From the NCBI RefSeq assembly GCF_014650435.1, contig NZ_BMUY01000010.1, positions 310,001 to 374,000 of the forward strand: a stretch of DNA of 64,000 nucleotides. Reading direction: 5' to 3'. Shown in pieces: positions 37,675 through 44,930 of the stretch. The translations under genes were made by a program, and so were the position numbers. How positions within the stretch are numbered: the stretch's first letter is position 1; each line of letters opens with the position of its first letter. Origin of the DNA: Streptomyces tendae. GTDB taxonomy: Bacteria > Actinomycetota > Actinomycetes > Streptomycetales > Streptomycetaceae. The notes below the pieces were generated by a model. That model did not search any database, had not been told where the DNA came from, and saw only the letters and a list, made by a program, of their open reading frames with translations.

Positions 37675-38729
37675 CGGGCACGCCGGCCGTCGGGGGGCCC
37701 GCCCGTACGGCACCGGCCGAGCGGGGCCGGACCGTCGTCGCCGAACGTGCCGTGCGCCGGATCGCGGAACGGGCCGCCGCCGAGACCGACCTCGCCGGGC
37801 GGCGCGCCCGGGTGACCCACGGCACGGCCACGGTGCACGGGCGCCGCACCGACGTCTCGGTCGACGTCCGGCTGCCGTACCCGGCGGTGCTCACAGAGGC
37901 CGGGCAGCGGGTCCGGAGCCGGTTGTCGGACCGGGTGGCCGAGCTGAGCGGTCTCACGGTGCGGGCGGCGACCGTCCGCGTGCAGTCCCTGTCCCCGGAC
38001 CGGGCGGCGCCGCAGCAGCCCCCGGCCCACGAGGACACCCCGTCCGGCGGCCGGGCGGCCCGGCGCCCCTGGTCGCCACGCCGGATCCCGGCCGCCCTTG
38101 TGGCCCTGGTCGCGGTGGCGGCCTGCGCGGCCCTCCTGTACGACGTCCTGTCGGTGCACCTCGCCGACCGGCGTCCGGCGGGCGCGCGCACCGGGGCGGT
38201 CGACTGGCTGGCGACGCACGGCCCCGGTGACCCGGCCGTCGTCGCGGGCGGCGCCGTCGCCGCCGCCCTGGGCGCCTGGCTCCTCTGCCTCGCGCTCACC
38301 CCGGGCCTGCGCGGCGTGCTCCCCTTGTCACCGGTGCCGGGGCGGCCCGATCAACGGGCCGTACTGGACCGCGCCGCCGCGGCGGAACTGGTGCGGGACG
38401 CCGCGTCGGCCGTGCCCGGCGTGACCCACGTCCGGGTGCGCTGCGGCCGGCGCCGGGTACGCCTGCGGGCCCGCCTGTCCTTCGGCGACCGCCCCGCGAC
38501 CCGGGTCGCGCTGCGCACCACGGCCGGGGCCACCCTCACCACCCTGGGCCTGGCCCGGCACCTCAAGCCACGCGTCACCCTCCGCCCGACCCCGCACTGG
38601 CGCCCACCCGGTACCGCGCCCACGACCGGACGACCACCCGTCCCCACGCCTCCGCCGTCCGGGGCGGACGGACAGGACGCCGGTGTCCGCCCCGCCGAGG
38701 GGCCCGTGGCAGAGGAGAGCGACTCGTGA
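37671..38729 (+). CDS. Asp23-domain membrane protein
   Basis: A 352-residue protein. Residues ~20-110 are Asp23-like (VVAERAVRRIAERAAAETDL, DVSVDVRLPYPAVLTEAGQR). Two membrane segments follow (about 140-162 and 185-206, VALVAVAACAALLYDVLSVH and GGAVAAALGAWLLCLAL). The C-terminal ~130 residues hold a DUF6286-like cytoplasmic domain (RAVLDRAAAAELVRDAASAV, VRVRCGRRRVRLRARL) and a Pro-rich tail. ATG 37671 overlaps the DUF2273-like stop. Probably a membrane partner of the Asp23 protein. Confidence 0.82.
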   Translation: MTGTPAVGGPARTAPAERGRTVVAERAVRRIAERAAAETDLAGRRARVTHGTATVHGRRTDVSVDVRLPYPAVLTEAGQRVRSRLSDRVAELSGLTVRAATVRVQSLSPDRAAPQQPPAHEDTPSGGRAARRPWSPRRIPAALVALVAVAACAALLYDVLSVHLADRRPAGARTGAVDWLATHGPGDPAVVAGGAVAAALGAWLLCLALTPGLRGVLPLSPVPGRPDQRAVLDRAAAAELVRDAASAVPGVTHVRVRCGRRRVRLRARLSFGDRPATRVALRTTAGATLTTLGLARHLKPRVTLRPTPHWRPPGTAPTTGRPPVPTPPPSGADGQDAGVRPAEGPVAEESDS

Positions 38730-39307
38730 ACCCGTTGCGCAACGCGGTCAACCGCACTGTGCTCGCGCTGACCGGGGCGGCCCTGCTGGCCGGTGGCGGG
38801 TGGCTGGCGCTCACCTCGGACGCGCTCGCCGGGCGACTGCCCGGGTGGTGGCCCGCCCCGGACGCGGGGACGGTGCTGCTGGACCGCGGCAGCCTCGCCG
38901 ACCTGCGCACGCACGGCTGGTGGACGCCGGTCGTCGTCGCGGGCACGGCCTGCGCTCTGCTGCTGTGCCTCGCCTGGCTGCTCGCCCGGTTCCGCGGCGG
39001 CGGACGCCGGCTGCCGCTGGCCGGGCCGTCCCTCACCCTGCGTTCTGGGGCGCTGGCCGACGCCGTCGCCCGGCGCGCGGAGGCGACCGAGGGCGTCGAC
39101 CGGGCCCAGGTGCACCTGCCCGCCGGGAAGAGGCGCTCCCGGGCCCGGGTACGGGTGCTGCTGGAACCCGGCGCCGCGCCCGGACCGGTCCTGGAAAGGC
39201 TCACCCGCGGCCCGCTCGACGAGGCCCGCGCCTCCCTCGCGCCGCACCCGCTGAGCACCCGCGTCCGCATGGGCGTACGGTCCACGCGGGAGCGGCGGGC
39301 CCGATGA
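38726..39307 (+). CDS. AmaP-like (alkaline shock membrane anchor) protein
   Basis: A 193-residue protein with two membrane segments (about 10-30 and 70-90) joined by an extracellular loop, then a cytoplasmic domain (SLTLRSGALADAVARRAEATEGV, RARVRVLLEPGA). This layout matches AmaP, which anchors Asp23 to the membrane. GTG 38726 overlaps the preceding gene by four bases; last gene of the Asp23 operon, followed by a strong hairpin. Confidence 0.82.
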   Translation: MNPLRNAVNRTVLALTGAALLAGGGWLALTSDALAGRLPGWWPAPDAGTVLLDRGSLADLRTHGWWTPVVVAGTACALLLCLAWLLARFRGGGRRLPLAGPSLTLRSGALADAVARRAEATEGVDRAQVHLPAGKRRSRARVRVLLEPGAAPGPVLERLTRGPLDEARASLAPHPLSTRVRMGVRSTRERRAR

Positions 39308-39404
39308 CCGGCGCACCCCGGGGCACGACGGCTCCTACCGCCCGCCGCCCTCCCAGGGGATCGGGGACCCAGGGGCGGGGGGCCGGGGCCGGCGATCGGA
39401 GATC

Positions 39405-39435
39405 GGGAAGGAGGACAGGATCCGTCCTCCTTCCC
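39405..39435 (+). terminator. Strong hairpin after the Asp23 operon
   Basis: GGGAAGGAGGAC (39405-39416) and GTCCTCCTTCCC (39424-39435) form a perfect 12-base stem with a 7-base loop, ending 16 bases before the next ATG. Confidence 0.75.
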
Positions 39436-39451
39436 CGCTAGCGTGCACGGC

Positions 39452-40558
39452 ATGACGACCAAGGCAGGAACGACCGCCCCCGTCCTCGGCATCCGGGCCC
39501 TCAACCGCGCCACCCTCGCCCGCCAGTTGCTGCTGCGTCGCGCGGCGATGCCCGCCGAGGCCGCCGTCGCACATCTCGTCGGGCTCCAGGCCCAGAATGT
39601 GAAGCCCCCGTACTACGCGCTCGCCGCCCGCCTCGACGGCTTCACGCCCGAGGACCTGTCCGCACCGATGGCCGACCGCCGCGTCGCCCGGCTCGTCACC
39701 CTGCGCTCGACCATCCACACCCACACCGCCGACGACTGCCTCACCCTGCGGCCACTGGTCCAGGCCGCCCGGGAACGGGAGTTGAGGACCTTCCGCAAGG
39801 GCCTGGTGGGCGTCGACCTGGACCGGCTGACCCGCCTGACCCGGGAACTGGTCGAGGACGAGCCGCGGACCCTGCGGCAGTTGCGCGAGACCCTCGTCGC
39901 CGAGTGGCCCGACGCCGACCCGCTGGCCCTGTCCGTCGCCGCCCGCTGCCGGCTGCCGCTCGTCCAGGTGACGCCGCGCGGCCTGTGGGGCCGCAGCGGT
40001 CAGGTCACGCTCACCACCGCCGAGCGCTGGCTGGGCCGCCCCGCGCGGCCGGCGCCCGCACCGGACGACACCGTGCTGCGCTACCTGGCCGCGTTCGGGC
40101 CCGCGTCGGTGCGGGACATGCAGACCTGGGCCGGCCTGACCCGGCTCCGGGACGCCTTCGAGCGGCTGCGCCCCCGTCTCGTCATCTTCCGGGACCCCGG
40201 CGGCACCGAACTCTTCGACCTCCCCGACGCACCGCGCCCCGACCCGGACACCCCGGCCCCGCCGCGTTTCCTGCCCGAGTTCGACAACCTGCTCCTCTCC
40301 CACGCCGATCGCACCCGCGTCGTGCCGCCCGAGCACAAGGGCCGCACCTGGAAGAAGAACCAGTCCTACCGCGTTCTGCTCGTCGACGGCTTCGTGGCCG
40401 GACTGTGGAAGCTGGAGGACGACGCCCTGGTCGTCGAGGCATTCGACCGCCCCTCGAGGACGCGGCGGGAGGAGATCGTGGCCGAGGGCGAGCGGATGCT
40501 CGCGACGCTGCACGCCGGCACCGCGTACGACGTCCGCTTCGGGACCGTACGGGACTGA
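39452..40558 (+). CDS. Winged-helix protein of the AlkZ-like (HTH_42) family
   Basis: A 368-residue protein of the HTH_42 family, whose best-known members, AlkZ/AZL, are DNA glycosylases that unhook interstrand cross-links or bulky alkyl lesions. The N-terminal helix has VGLQAQNVKPPYYALAARL with a Gln-x-Gln motif like the catalytic pair of AlkZ. LRSTIHTHTADDCLTLRPL and the C-terminal FDNLLLSHADRTRVVPPEHKG, with VLLVDGFVAGLW, match the family. Start ATG 39452; GTG 39443 is also in frame. It may protect DNA from a self-made or competitor toxin, or act on other lesions. Confidence 0.8.
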   Translation: MTTKAGTTAPVLGIRALNRATLARQLLLRRAAMPAEAAVAHLVGLQAQNVKPPYYALAARLDGFTPEDLSAPMADRRVARLVTLRSTIHTHTADDCLTLRPLVQAARERELRTFRKGLVGVDLDRLTRLTRELVEDEPRTLRQLRETLVAEWPDADPLALSVAARCRLPLVQVTPRGLWGRSGQVTLTTAERWLGRPARPAPAPDDTVLRYLAAFGPASVRDMQTWAGLTRLRDAFERLRPRLVIFRDPGGTELFDLPDAPRPDPDTPAPPRFLPEFDNLLLSHADRTRVVPPEHKGRTWKKNQSYRVLLVDGFVAGLWKLEDDALVVEAFDRPSRTRREEIVAEGERMLATLHAGTAYDVRFGTVRD

Positions 40559-40619
40559 CATGGAGAGGGCCCTGCGGGCCGCTCGGACACATGGAGAGGG
40601 GGCGCTGCGGGCCGCTCGT
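40558..40619. repeat. Imperfect 31-base direct repeat
   Basis: Two copies of an ACATGGAGAGGG...CTGCGGGCCGCTCG unit begin at 40558 and 40589, starting within the stop region of the AlkZ-like gene. The second copy forms one side of the following terminator stem. Confidence 0.7.
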
Positions 40620-40638
40620 GGAGGCCCGCAACGCCCCC
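40598..40638 (-). terminator. 16-base hairpin between convergent transcripts
   Basis: Arms 40598-40613 and 40623-40638 with a 9-base loop. On the plus strand one pair is C/A, but read as minus-strand RNA it is a U-G wobble, so the stem is fully paired there. It can end the minus-strand small transcript described at 40669-40843, and also the AlkZ-like gene from the other side. Confidence 0.6.
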
Positions 40639-40668
40639 CGGTCTTGAACCTGAGGGATGCTCAGGGTG

Positions 40669-40710
40669 TCAAACGGTGGCGGTCGGTCTGGAGCGGTTGA
40701 GCCCGGACAT
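40669..40710 (-). CDS. Candidate 13-residue peptide gene
   Basis: An ATG at 40710, four bases after GAGGAG, opens a 13-codon frame encoding MSGLNRSRPTATV before a TGA. It is preceded by a good promoter at 40814-40843 and followed by the hairpin at 40598-40638. The peptide has no recognised relatives. It may be a real micro-protein, a leader peptide, or part of a small RNA. Confidence 0.4.
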   Translation of the reverse strand: MSGLNRSRPTATV

Positions 40711-40813
40711 GAGTCTCCTCAACGGGTAGCCGGTGGGGGGTCGCACGGGCGTGGGGGGTTGGACGGGGGTCTCGGGACAGACCCCCGTTCGCCCGGGCGA
40801 GCGGCACGTGCTC

Positions 40814-40843
40814 ACGCTAGAACCGGCGGTCCGGACCGCCCAA
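40814..40843 (-). promoter_or_regulatory. Promoter of a small minus-strand transcript
   Basis: On the minus strand TTGGGC (40843-40838) and TAGCGT (40819-40814) are separated by 18 bases and fit the major vegetative sigma factor. A perfect 16-base palindrome GGCGGTCCGGACCGCC (40825-40840) fills the spacer and overlaps the -35. Both flanking genes converge here, so this promoter belongs to neither. Confidence 0.5.
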
Positions 40844-40881
40844 TGAGGGAACCCCCTAAGGGCGTCGGGCAGGGAAAACCC

Positions 40882-40904
40882 TCGGTTTACCGCCGGTAAA
40901 CCGA
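40882..40904. promoter_or_regulatory. Perfect 10-base-arm palindrome
   Basis: TCGGTTTACC (40882-40891) and GGTAAACCGA (40895-40904) flank a 3-base centre. It lies about 40 bases upstream of the -35 of the minus-strand promoter, an activator-like distance, and only 21 bases past the end of the LuxR regulator gene. It is a strong candidate site for that regulator. Confidence 0.55.
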
Positions 40905-40925
40905 CGGTCGCCAGGAAGGCTCGTC

Positions 40926-43757
40926 TCAGTCGGGGCGCCGGCCGGCCGCCAGCCGGACGATGTCGACCCGGGAGCGGATCCCCAGTTTGCGGTAGACCCG
41001 GGTCAGGGTCGCCTCGACGGTCTTGACGCTGACGAACAGCCGGGCGGCGATCTCCCGGTTGGTCGCGCCCTCCATCACGAGCGCGGCCACCTGACGCTCC
41101 ATCGCGGCGAGCCCGGCCAGACGGTCCGGCTCGGCGGCCGGCTCCGGCGGCGGTCCGGCCGCCCGCGCCGCGACGGCCGCCTCCACCCGCCGCAGCCAGG
41201 GCAGCGCCCGGCACCGCCGGAACAGCCGCGCCGCCTCGTCGTACGACGCCGACTCCGGGGCCCGGCCCGGCCGTTCGGCGTACAGCTCGGCCAGCGCGAA
41301 GACCGCCCGGGCCTCCTCCAGGCCGAACCCCAGCCCGGCAAGACGCTCCCGCGCCGACGTCAACCGTGCGACGGCCGTCCGGTGTTCGCCCCGCGCCGCC
41401 CGCACCAGGGCCTCGGACCGGTCGAGGACGGCGAGCACGCTCTGGCGCCCGAGCCGCAGCGCGTGTGCCCGGGCGACCTCGATGACGTCCACGGCCTCGG
41501 CCGGCTCCCCGGTGCGCACCAGGGCCTCCGCGAGGTCGCCCTGCCACCGGCCGCGCGCCGGGTCGGTGATGCCCGCACCGGCCTCCAGCTCCCGCACCCG
41601 GCGCAGCACCCGTACGGCCGCCGCGGCGTCGCCCGCCGCCAGGTGCGCGTGCCCGAGCGCCGCCAGCGCCCGCGACAGGTACACGGCGTCGCCGTCCCCC
41701 TCCGCCCGCCGTACCGCCTCCCGCGCCAGCTCCAGGGCCCGGTCGGGCTCGCCGCCCGCGGCCTCGGCGAGCGCGGCCTGCATGGCGCCCGCGCCCTCCC
41801 CGATGCCCGCGTCGCGTGCCAGGGTCAGGCTCTCCCGGGAGAGCTCCAGGGCCCGGCCGCAGTGCCCGGAGTGCAGCTCGGTCTCCGCGAGGAAACGCAG
41901 GTAGTGAACCTCGCTCTCGGCCATGCCGCGCCGGCGCACCTCGCGCAGCAGCGCGGTGACCGTCGTCCGTGCCTCGGCCAGCCGGTCGCTCATCACCAGC
42001 CACCTGAACCGGGACGAGCCCGCCCCGTTGTGGTGGCAGGCCACGCGCGCGTCCTGCGGCTCCTGGAGCGCCCGCTGGATGGTCGCCGGGGCGTCCGGGT
42101 GGCCCATCAGCGTCTCCGACTGCGCCTGGAAGGCGAGCGCGAGCAACTCGGTGCGCCGGTCCCCGGCGCGCGCCGCCAGCCGGGCCGCGTGCGCGGCCTC
42201 CTCGCGGCCCTGGGCGAAGTCGCCCTGCACCACCAGGGACCGCCAGGCCAGCTGGTAGTGGACCAGGGCGAGCAGCCGCGGGTCGTCGCCCGCGTCGGCC
42301 AGCGCCTGCGGGAAGACGGCGTCGACCTCGCCGATGGCCTGCCCGGCCGCCTCGATCACCGCCATCCAGGCCCGTACCCGCTCGCCGGGCGCGGTGGCCC
42401 GGGTCAGCACCTCGCGGGCCACGTCCCGGGCGAGGTCCTGCTCGCCCGCGGTGATCGCGTCCTCGGCGGCCGCGAGCCGGCGCTCGTCCGGGCCAGGGGT
42501 GCTGTCCGCCGGGGTGTGCCGGGCGGCGAGCAGCCCCAGCGAGGCGGCCACCGACGGCGCGCCGCGGTCCCGGGCCAGCGCCGCCGCCTCCGCCAGCCGG
42601 GCCGCCACCCGCGGGTCGGTGCCGGTGGTGGCCAGCGCCAGGTGCCGGGCGCGCTCGATGGGGTCGGAGGCGGCCGTGGACAGCGCCGCGTGCGCGGCCC
42701 GCCGCTCCGGCGCGGGTGCCTCGGCGTACAGCGCGGCCGAGATCAGCGGGTGCGCGAACCGTACGGTCGGGCCCTCCGGGTCGGGCGCCAGCAGCCCGAG
42801 CGCCGCCGCCTGCGCGGTCTCCGCCTCGGCGTTGCCCCGGCCGGCCGCGTGCAGCAGCGCCGGGGTGGGGCGGGCACCGGCGCTGGCCACCAGGAGCGTG
42901 CGGCGTGCCTCGTCCGACAGCATCTCCAGGCGGGACAGGACCAGGGCGCGCAGCGAGGTCGGCACCGGCAGCGGCTCGCCCGGGCGCGGTGCCGCGGGGC
43001 TCTCGGCCAGCGCCCGGCCCAGCTCCAGGGCGAACAGCGGATTGCCGCCGCTGGTGCGGTGGATGTCCCGGACGGTGGAACGGTGCAGGCCCGAGTAGCC
43101 GCGTTCGTCGAGCAGTGTCGACACCTGGGCGCGGGTCAGCGGCCCCAGCCGCACCGCGCGGGTGTCCGGCGGCGAGGCGCGCAGATGGCGGTCGTACTCC
43201 GCGTCCTCGGTCTCGGGCCCCTCGGTGCGCACCGCGCACAGCAGCCGTACCGGGGTGTCGCCCAGGCGGCGGGCGGCGAAGCCGAGGAGTTCCGCGCTGG
43301 CCGGATCGAGCCACTGGAGGTCGTCGGCGACGACGAGGACGGGCCCCGCGACGGCGAGGGCCCGCAGCGCGGACAGCACGGCCAGGCGCAGCGCGAGGCC
43401 GTCGCGCTGGAGGGTGGACTCGCCGCGGCCGGTCAGCGCGGACTCCAGTGCGGTGCGCTGGGCGGCGGGCAGCGTCGGGGAGACCTCGTCGAGGACCTGC
43501 CCCAGGAGGTCGGCGAGGGCGAGGAAGGGGAGGTGGGATTCGGACTCGGTGGCCGAGCAGCGCAGCACGGTGTGCGCCGTGGGGGCGCAATCCGCGGCCA
43601 GGGTGCGCAGGACCGTCGATTTTCCAATTCCGGCGGGCCCGTGGAGCAACACACTGCCGCCCCGGGTGAGCTGCTCCCGCGCCGCGCCGAACGCCTCCTC
43701 CCGCCCGATGACCAGGTCGGAGCGGTGTCCGGCAGCGTCCGCGAAGTCCCGTGGCAC
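40926..43757 (-). CDS. LAL-type LuxR-family ATPase regulator
   Basis: A 943-residue large ATP-binding regulator of the LuxR family. The N-terminal AAA-like domain has Walker A GPAGIGKST (40-48) and Walker B VLVVADDLQWLDPAS near 142. A long helical TPR-like middle follows. The C-terminal HTH (about 888-938) reads ERQVAALVMEGATNREIAARL then VSVKTVEATLTRVYRKLGI. GTG 43757 has GGGGAG about nine bases upstream. LAL proteins usually activate secondary metabolism or sugar pathways; no such cluster adjoins it, so its targets are unclear apart from the nearby palindrome. Confidence 0.9.
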   Translation of the reverse strand: MPRDFADAAGHRSDLVIGREEAFGAAREQLTRGGSVLLHGPAGIGKSTVLRTLAADCAPTAHTVLRCSATESESHLPFLALADLLGQVLDEVSPTLPAAQRTALESALTGRGESTLQRDGLALRLAVLSALRALAVAGPVLVVADDLQWLDPASAELLGFAARRLGDTPVRLLCAVRTEGPETEDAEYDRHLRASPPDTRAVRLGPLTRAQVSTLLDERGYSGLHRSTVRDIHRTSGGNPLFALELGRALAESPAAPRPGEPLPVPTSLRALVLSRLEMLSDEARRTLLVASAGARPTPALLHAAGRGNAEAETAQAAALGLLAPDPEGPTVRFAHPLISAALYAEAPAPERRAAHAALSTAASDPIERARHLALATTGTDPRVAARLAEAAALARDRGAPSVAASLGLLAARHTPADSTPGPDERRLAAAEDAITAGEQDLARDVAREVLTRATAPGERVRAWMAVIEAAGQAIGEVDAVFPQALADAGDDPRLLALVHYQLAWRSLVVQGDFAQGREEAAHAARLAARAGDRRTELLALAFQAQSETLMGHPDAPATIQRALQEPQDARVACHHNGAGSSRFRWLVMSDRLAEARTTVTALLREVRRRGMAESEVHYLRFLAETELHSGHCGRALELSRESLTLARDAGIGEGAGAMQAALAEAAGGEPDRALELAREAVRRAEGDGDAVYLSRALAALGHAHLAAGDAAAAVRVLRRVRELEAGAGITDPARGRWQGDLAEALVRTGEPAEAVDVIEVARAHALRLGRQSVLAVLDRSEALVRAARGEHRTAVARLTSARERLAGLGFGLEEARAVFALAELYAERPGRAPESASYDEAARLFRRCRALPWLRRVEAAVAARAAGPPPEPAAEPDRLAGLAAMERQVAALVMEGATNREIAARLFVSVKTVEATLTRVYRKLGIRSRVDIVRLAAGRRPD

Positions 43758-43793
43758 GGTGACCGCTCCCCTTCGTGTGTCGTGTCCGGGCCA

Positions 43794-43799
43794 ATATTA
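43794..43799 (-). promoter_or_regulatory. Candidate -10 element of the LAL regulator
   Basis: TAATAT on the minus strand (43799-43794), 37 bases upstream of the start codon, is the best -10-like hexamer in an AT-richer patch. No clear -35 is visible. Confidence 0.35.
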
Positions 43800-43847
43800 G
43801 GCAACGGCGCATTGCATTACGGAGAGACGGCGAGGTGACCCCAATAA

Positions 43848-43915
43848 CAACGCCGGACCACCAACAACGCCGGACCACCAACAACGCCGGACCACCAACA
43901 ACGCCGGACACCGAA
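43848..43915. repeat. Four 17-base tandem repeats upstream of the LAL regulator
   Basis: The unit CAACGCCGGACCACCAA is repeated four times with a constant 17-base period (CCGG at 43853, 43870, 43887, 43904). The array is non-coding and lies between the stop of the GAF-like LuxR gene and the LAL regulator start. It may be a regulatory array or a simple minisatellite. Confidence 0.75.
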
Positions 43916-43975
43916 ATCAAACACCACCCGGAAATCCCCGCGCCGGCCCGGCCCGTGCCGGGTTCGCGCCGTGGG

Positions 43976-44806
43976 CTACGGCAGCCACCCCGTCCGGCGG
44001 GCGGACGCGACGGCCTCGGTGCGGGTACGGGCGCCCAGTTTGCGCATGGCCGAGCGCAGGTAGCTCTTGACCGTCTCCGGGCCCACCCCCAGCCGCTCGG
44101 CCGCCTCCCCGTTCTTCGCGCCCCCAGCCACGCAGGCCAGCACGTCCACCTCGCGCGGCGCCAGCCGGGGCCCCGGGACGGGGCCGTCCCCCGCCACCAG
44201 CAGGCCGCACGCGCGCAGCAGCTCGTCCCGCAGCGCCGGGTCGGTGATCCTCGGCGCCAGCGCCCGCAGCGCCGCGTGCGCCTCCCGCACCTGCTCCCAG
44301 GCCGTGCCGTCCGCCGGACCGGGCGCGGACGCGGCCGCCGTCAGCAGCTCGTCCGCCTCGTCCCGCAGCACCAGCGCCTGCTCCGCGTCCCGTGCCGCCG
44401 CCACGGCCGCACTCAGCGTGCGGTCGCCCAGCGGCTGGGCCGAACGCAGGGCGCCGTACAGCACACCGCGCACCCGGCGCCGTACGACCACCGGCACGGC
44501 CAGCACCGAGCGCAGGCCCTCGGCGGCGACGGGCAGGTCGTACTCGTGGCTGATCTGCCGGGAGACGGTGTAGTCCGTCACGGCGCACGGCCGCGACAGC
44601 GCCACCGCCCGGCCGCCGAGCCCGTTGCCGGCCGTCACCGCCAGCGCGCTGAGGGCCGTCGTGGCCGTGCCGCTCAGCTCACTGATGCGCACCTGGCGCC
44701 GTCCGGACTCCACCAGGCCGCCGAAGGCGACGGGCAGCCCGGTGGTGCGCCGCAGCCGCACCAGCGCGCTGCGGATCTGCGCCGCGTCCGCCGCGTCCAC
44801 CGCCAC
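43976..44806 (-). CDS. GAF-like LuxR-family transcriptional regulator
   Basis: A 276-residue regulator. Residues ~10-135 resemble a GAF sensor (LRRTTGLPVAFGGLVE, GLRSVLAVPVVVRRRVRGVLYGALR), and the C-terminal LuxR helix-turn-helix reads LAPREVDVLACVAGGAKNGEAAERLGVGPETVKSYLRSAMRKLGA. GTG 44806 is eight bases after GGAAGG; the frame is open to 44845. It is divergent from the two acyl-CoA synthetases and probably controls them. Confidence 0.85.
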   Translation of the reverse strand: MAVDAADAAQIRSALVRLRRTTGLPVAFGGLVESGRRQVRISELSGTATTALSALAVTAGNGLGGRAVALSRPCAVTDYTVSRQISHEYDLPVAAEGLRSVLAVPVVVRRRVRGVLYGALRSAQPLGDRTLSAAVAAARDAEQALVLRDEADELLTAAASAPGPADGTAWEQVREAHAALRALAPRITDPALRDELLRACGLLVAGDGPVPGPRLAPREVDVLACVAGGAKNGEAAERLGVGPETVKSYLRSAMRKLGARTRTEAVASARRTGWLP

Positions 44807-44843
44807 TCGTTCCGCCTTCCCTCCTGAGCGTTCCGGGACGCAC

Positions 44844-44859
44844 ACCCCCGTTCGGGGGT
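44844..44859. promoter_or_regulatory. Palindromic operator between LuxR regulator and acyl-CoA synthetases
   Basis: ACCCCCG (44844-44850) and CGGGGGT (44853-44859) flank a TT centre in the 124-base divergent gap. A palindrome of this size is typical of a LuxR/NarL-type dimer site. GGATTAGAC at 44877-44885 could hold the -10 of the synthetase operon. Confidence 0.55.
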
Positions 44860-44930
44860 AGTGAGACCCACATCACGGATTAGACGATGGCACGGAGCCG
44901 CCCGGCAAGGTCCGGCACCGAGGAGGACAG

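Noticed and set aside
39304..39441. 45-codon ORF ATGA-coupled to the AmaP-like gene
   Set aside because: Its 3' end is the terminator hairpin and the peptide is low-complexity; coupling alone is weak evidence.
43848..43915. CRISPR or integron-type repeats
   Set aside because: Seventeen-base head-to-tail units without spacers or cas genes.
40669..43920. Minus-strand frame of 1,083 codons overlapping the LAL regulator
   Set aside because: Shadow of the regulator; only its last 13 codons, read as a separate ORF from 40710, may be meaningful.
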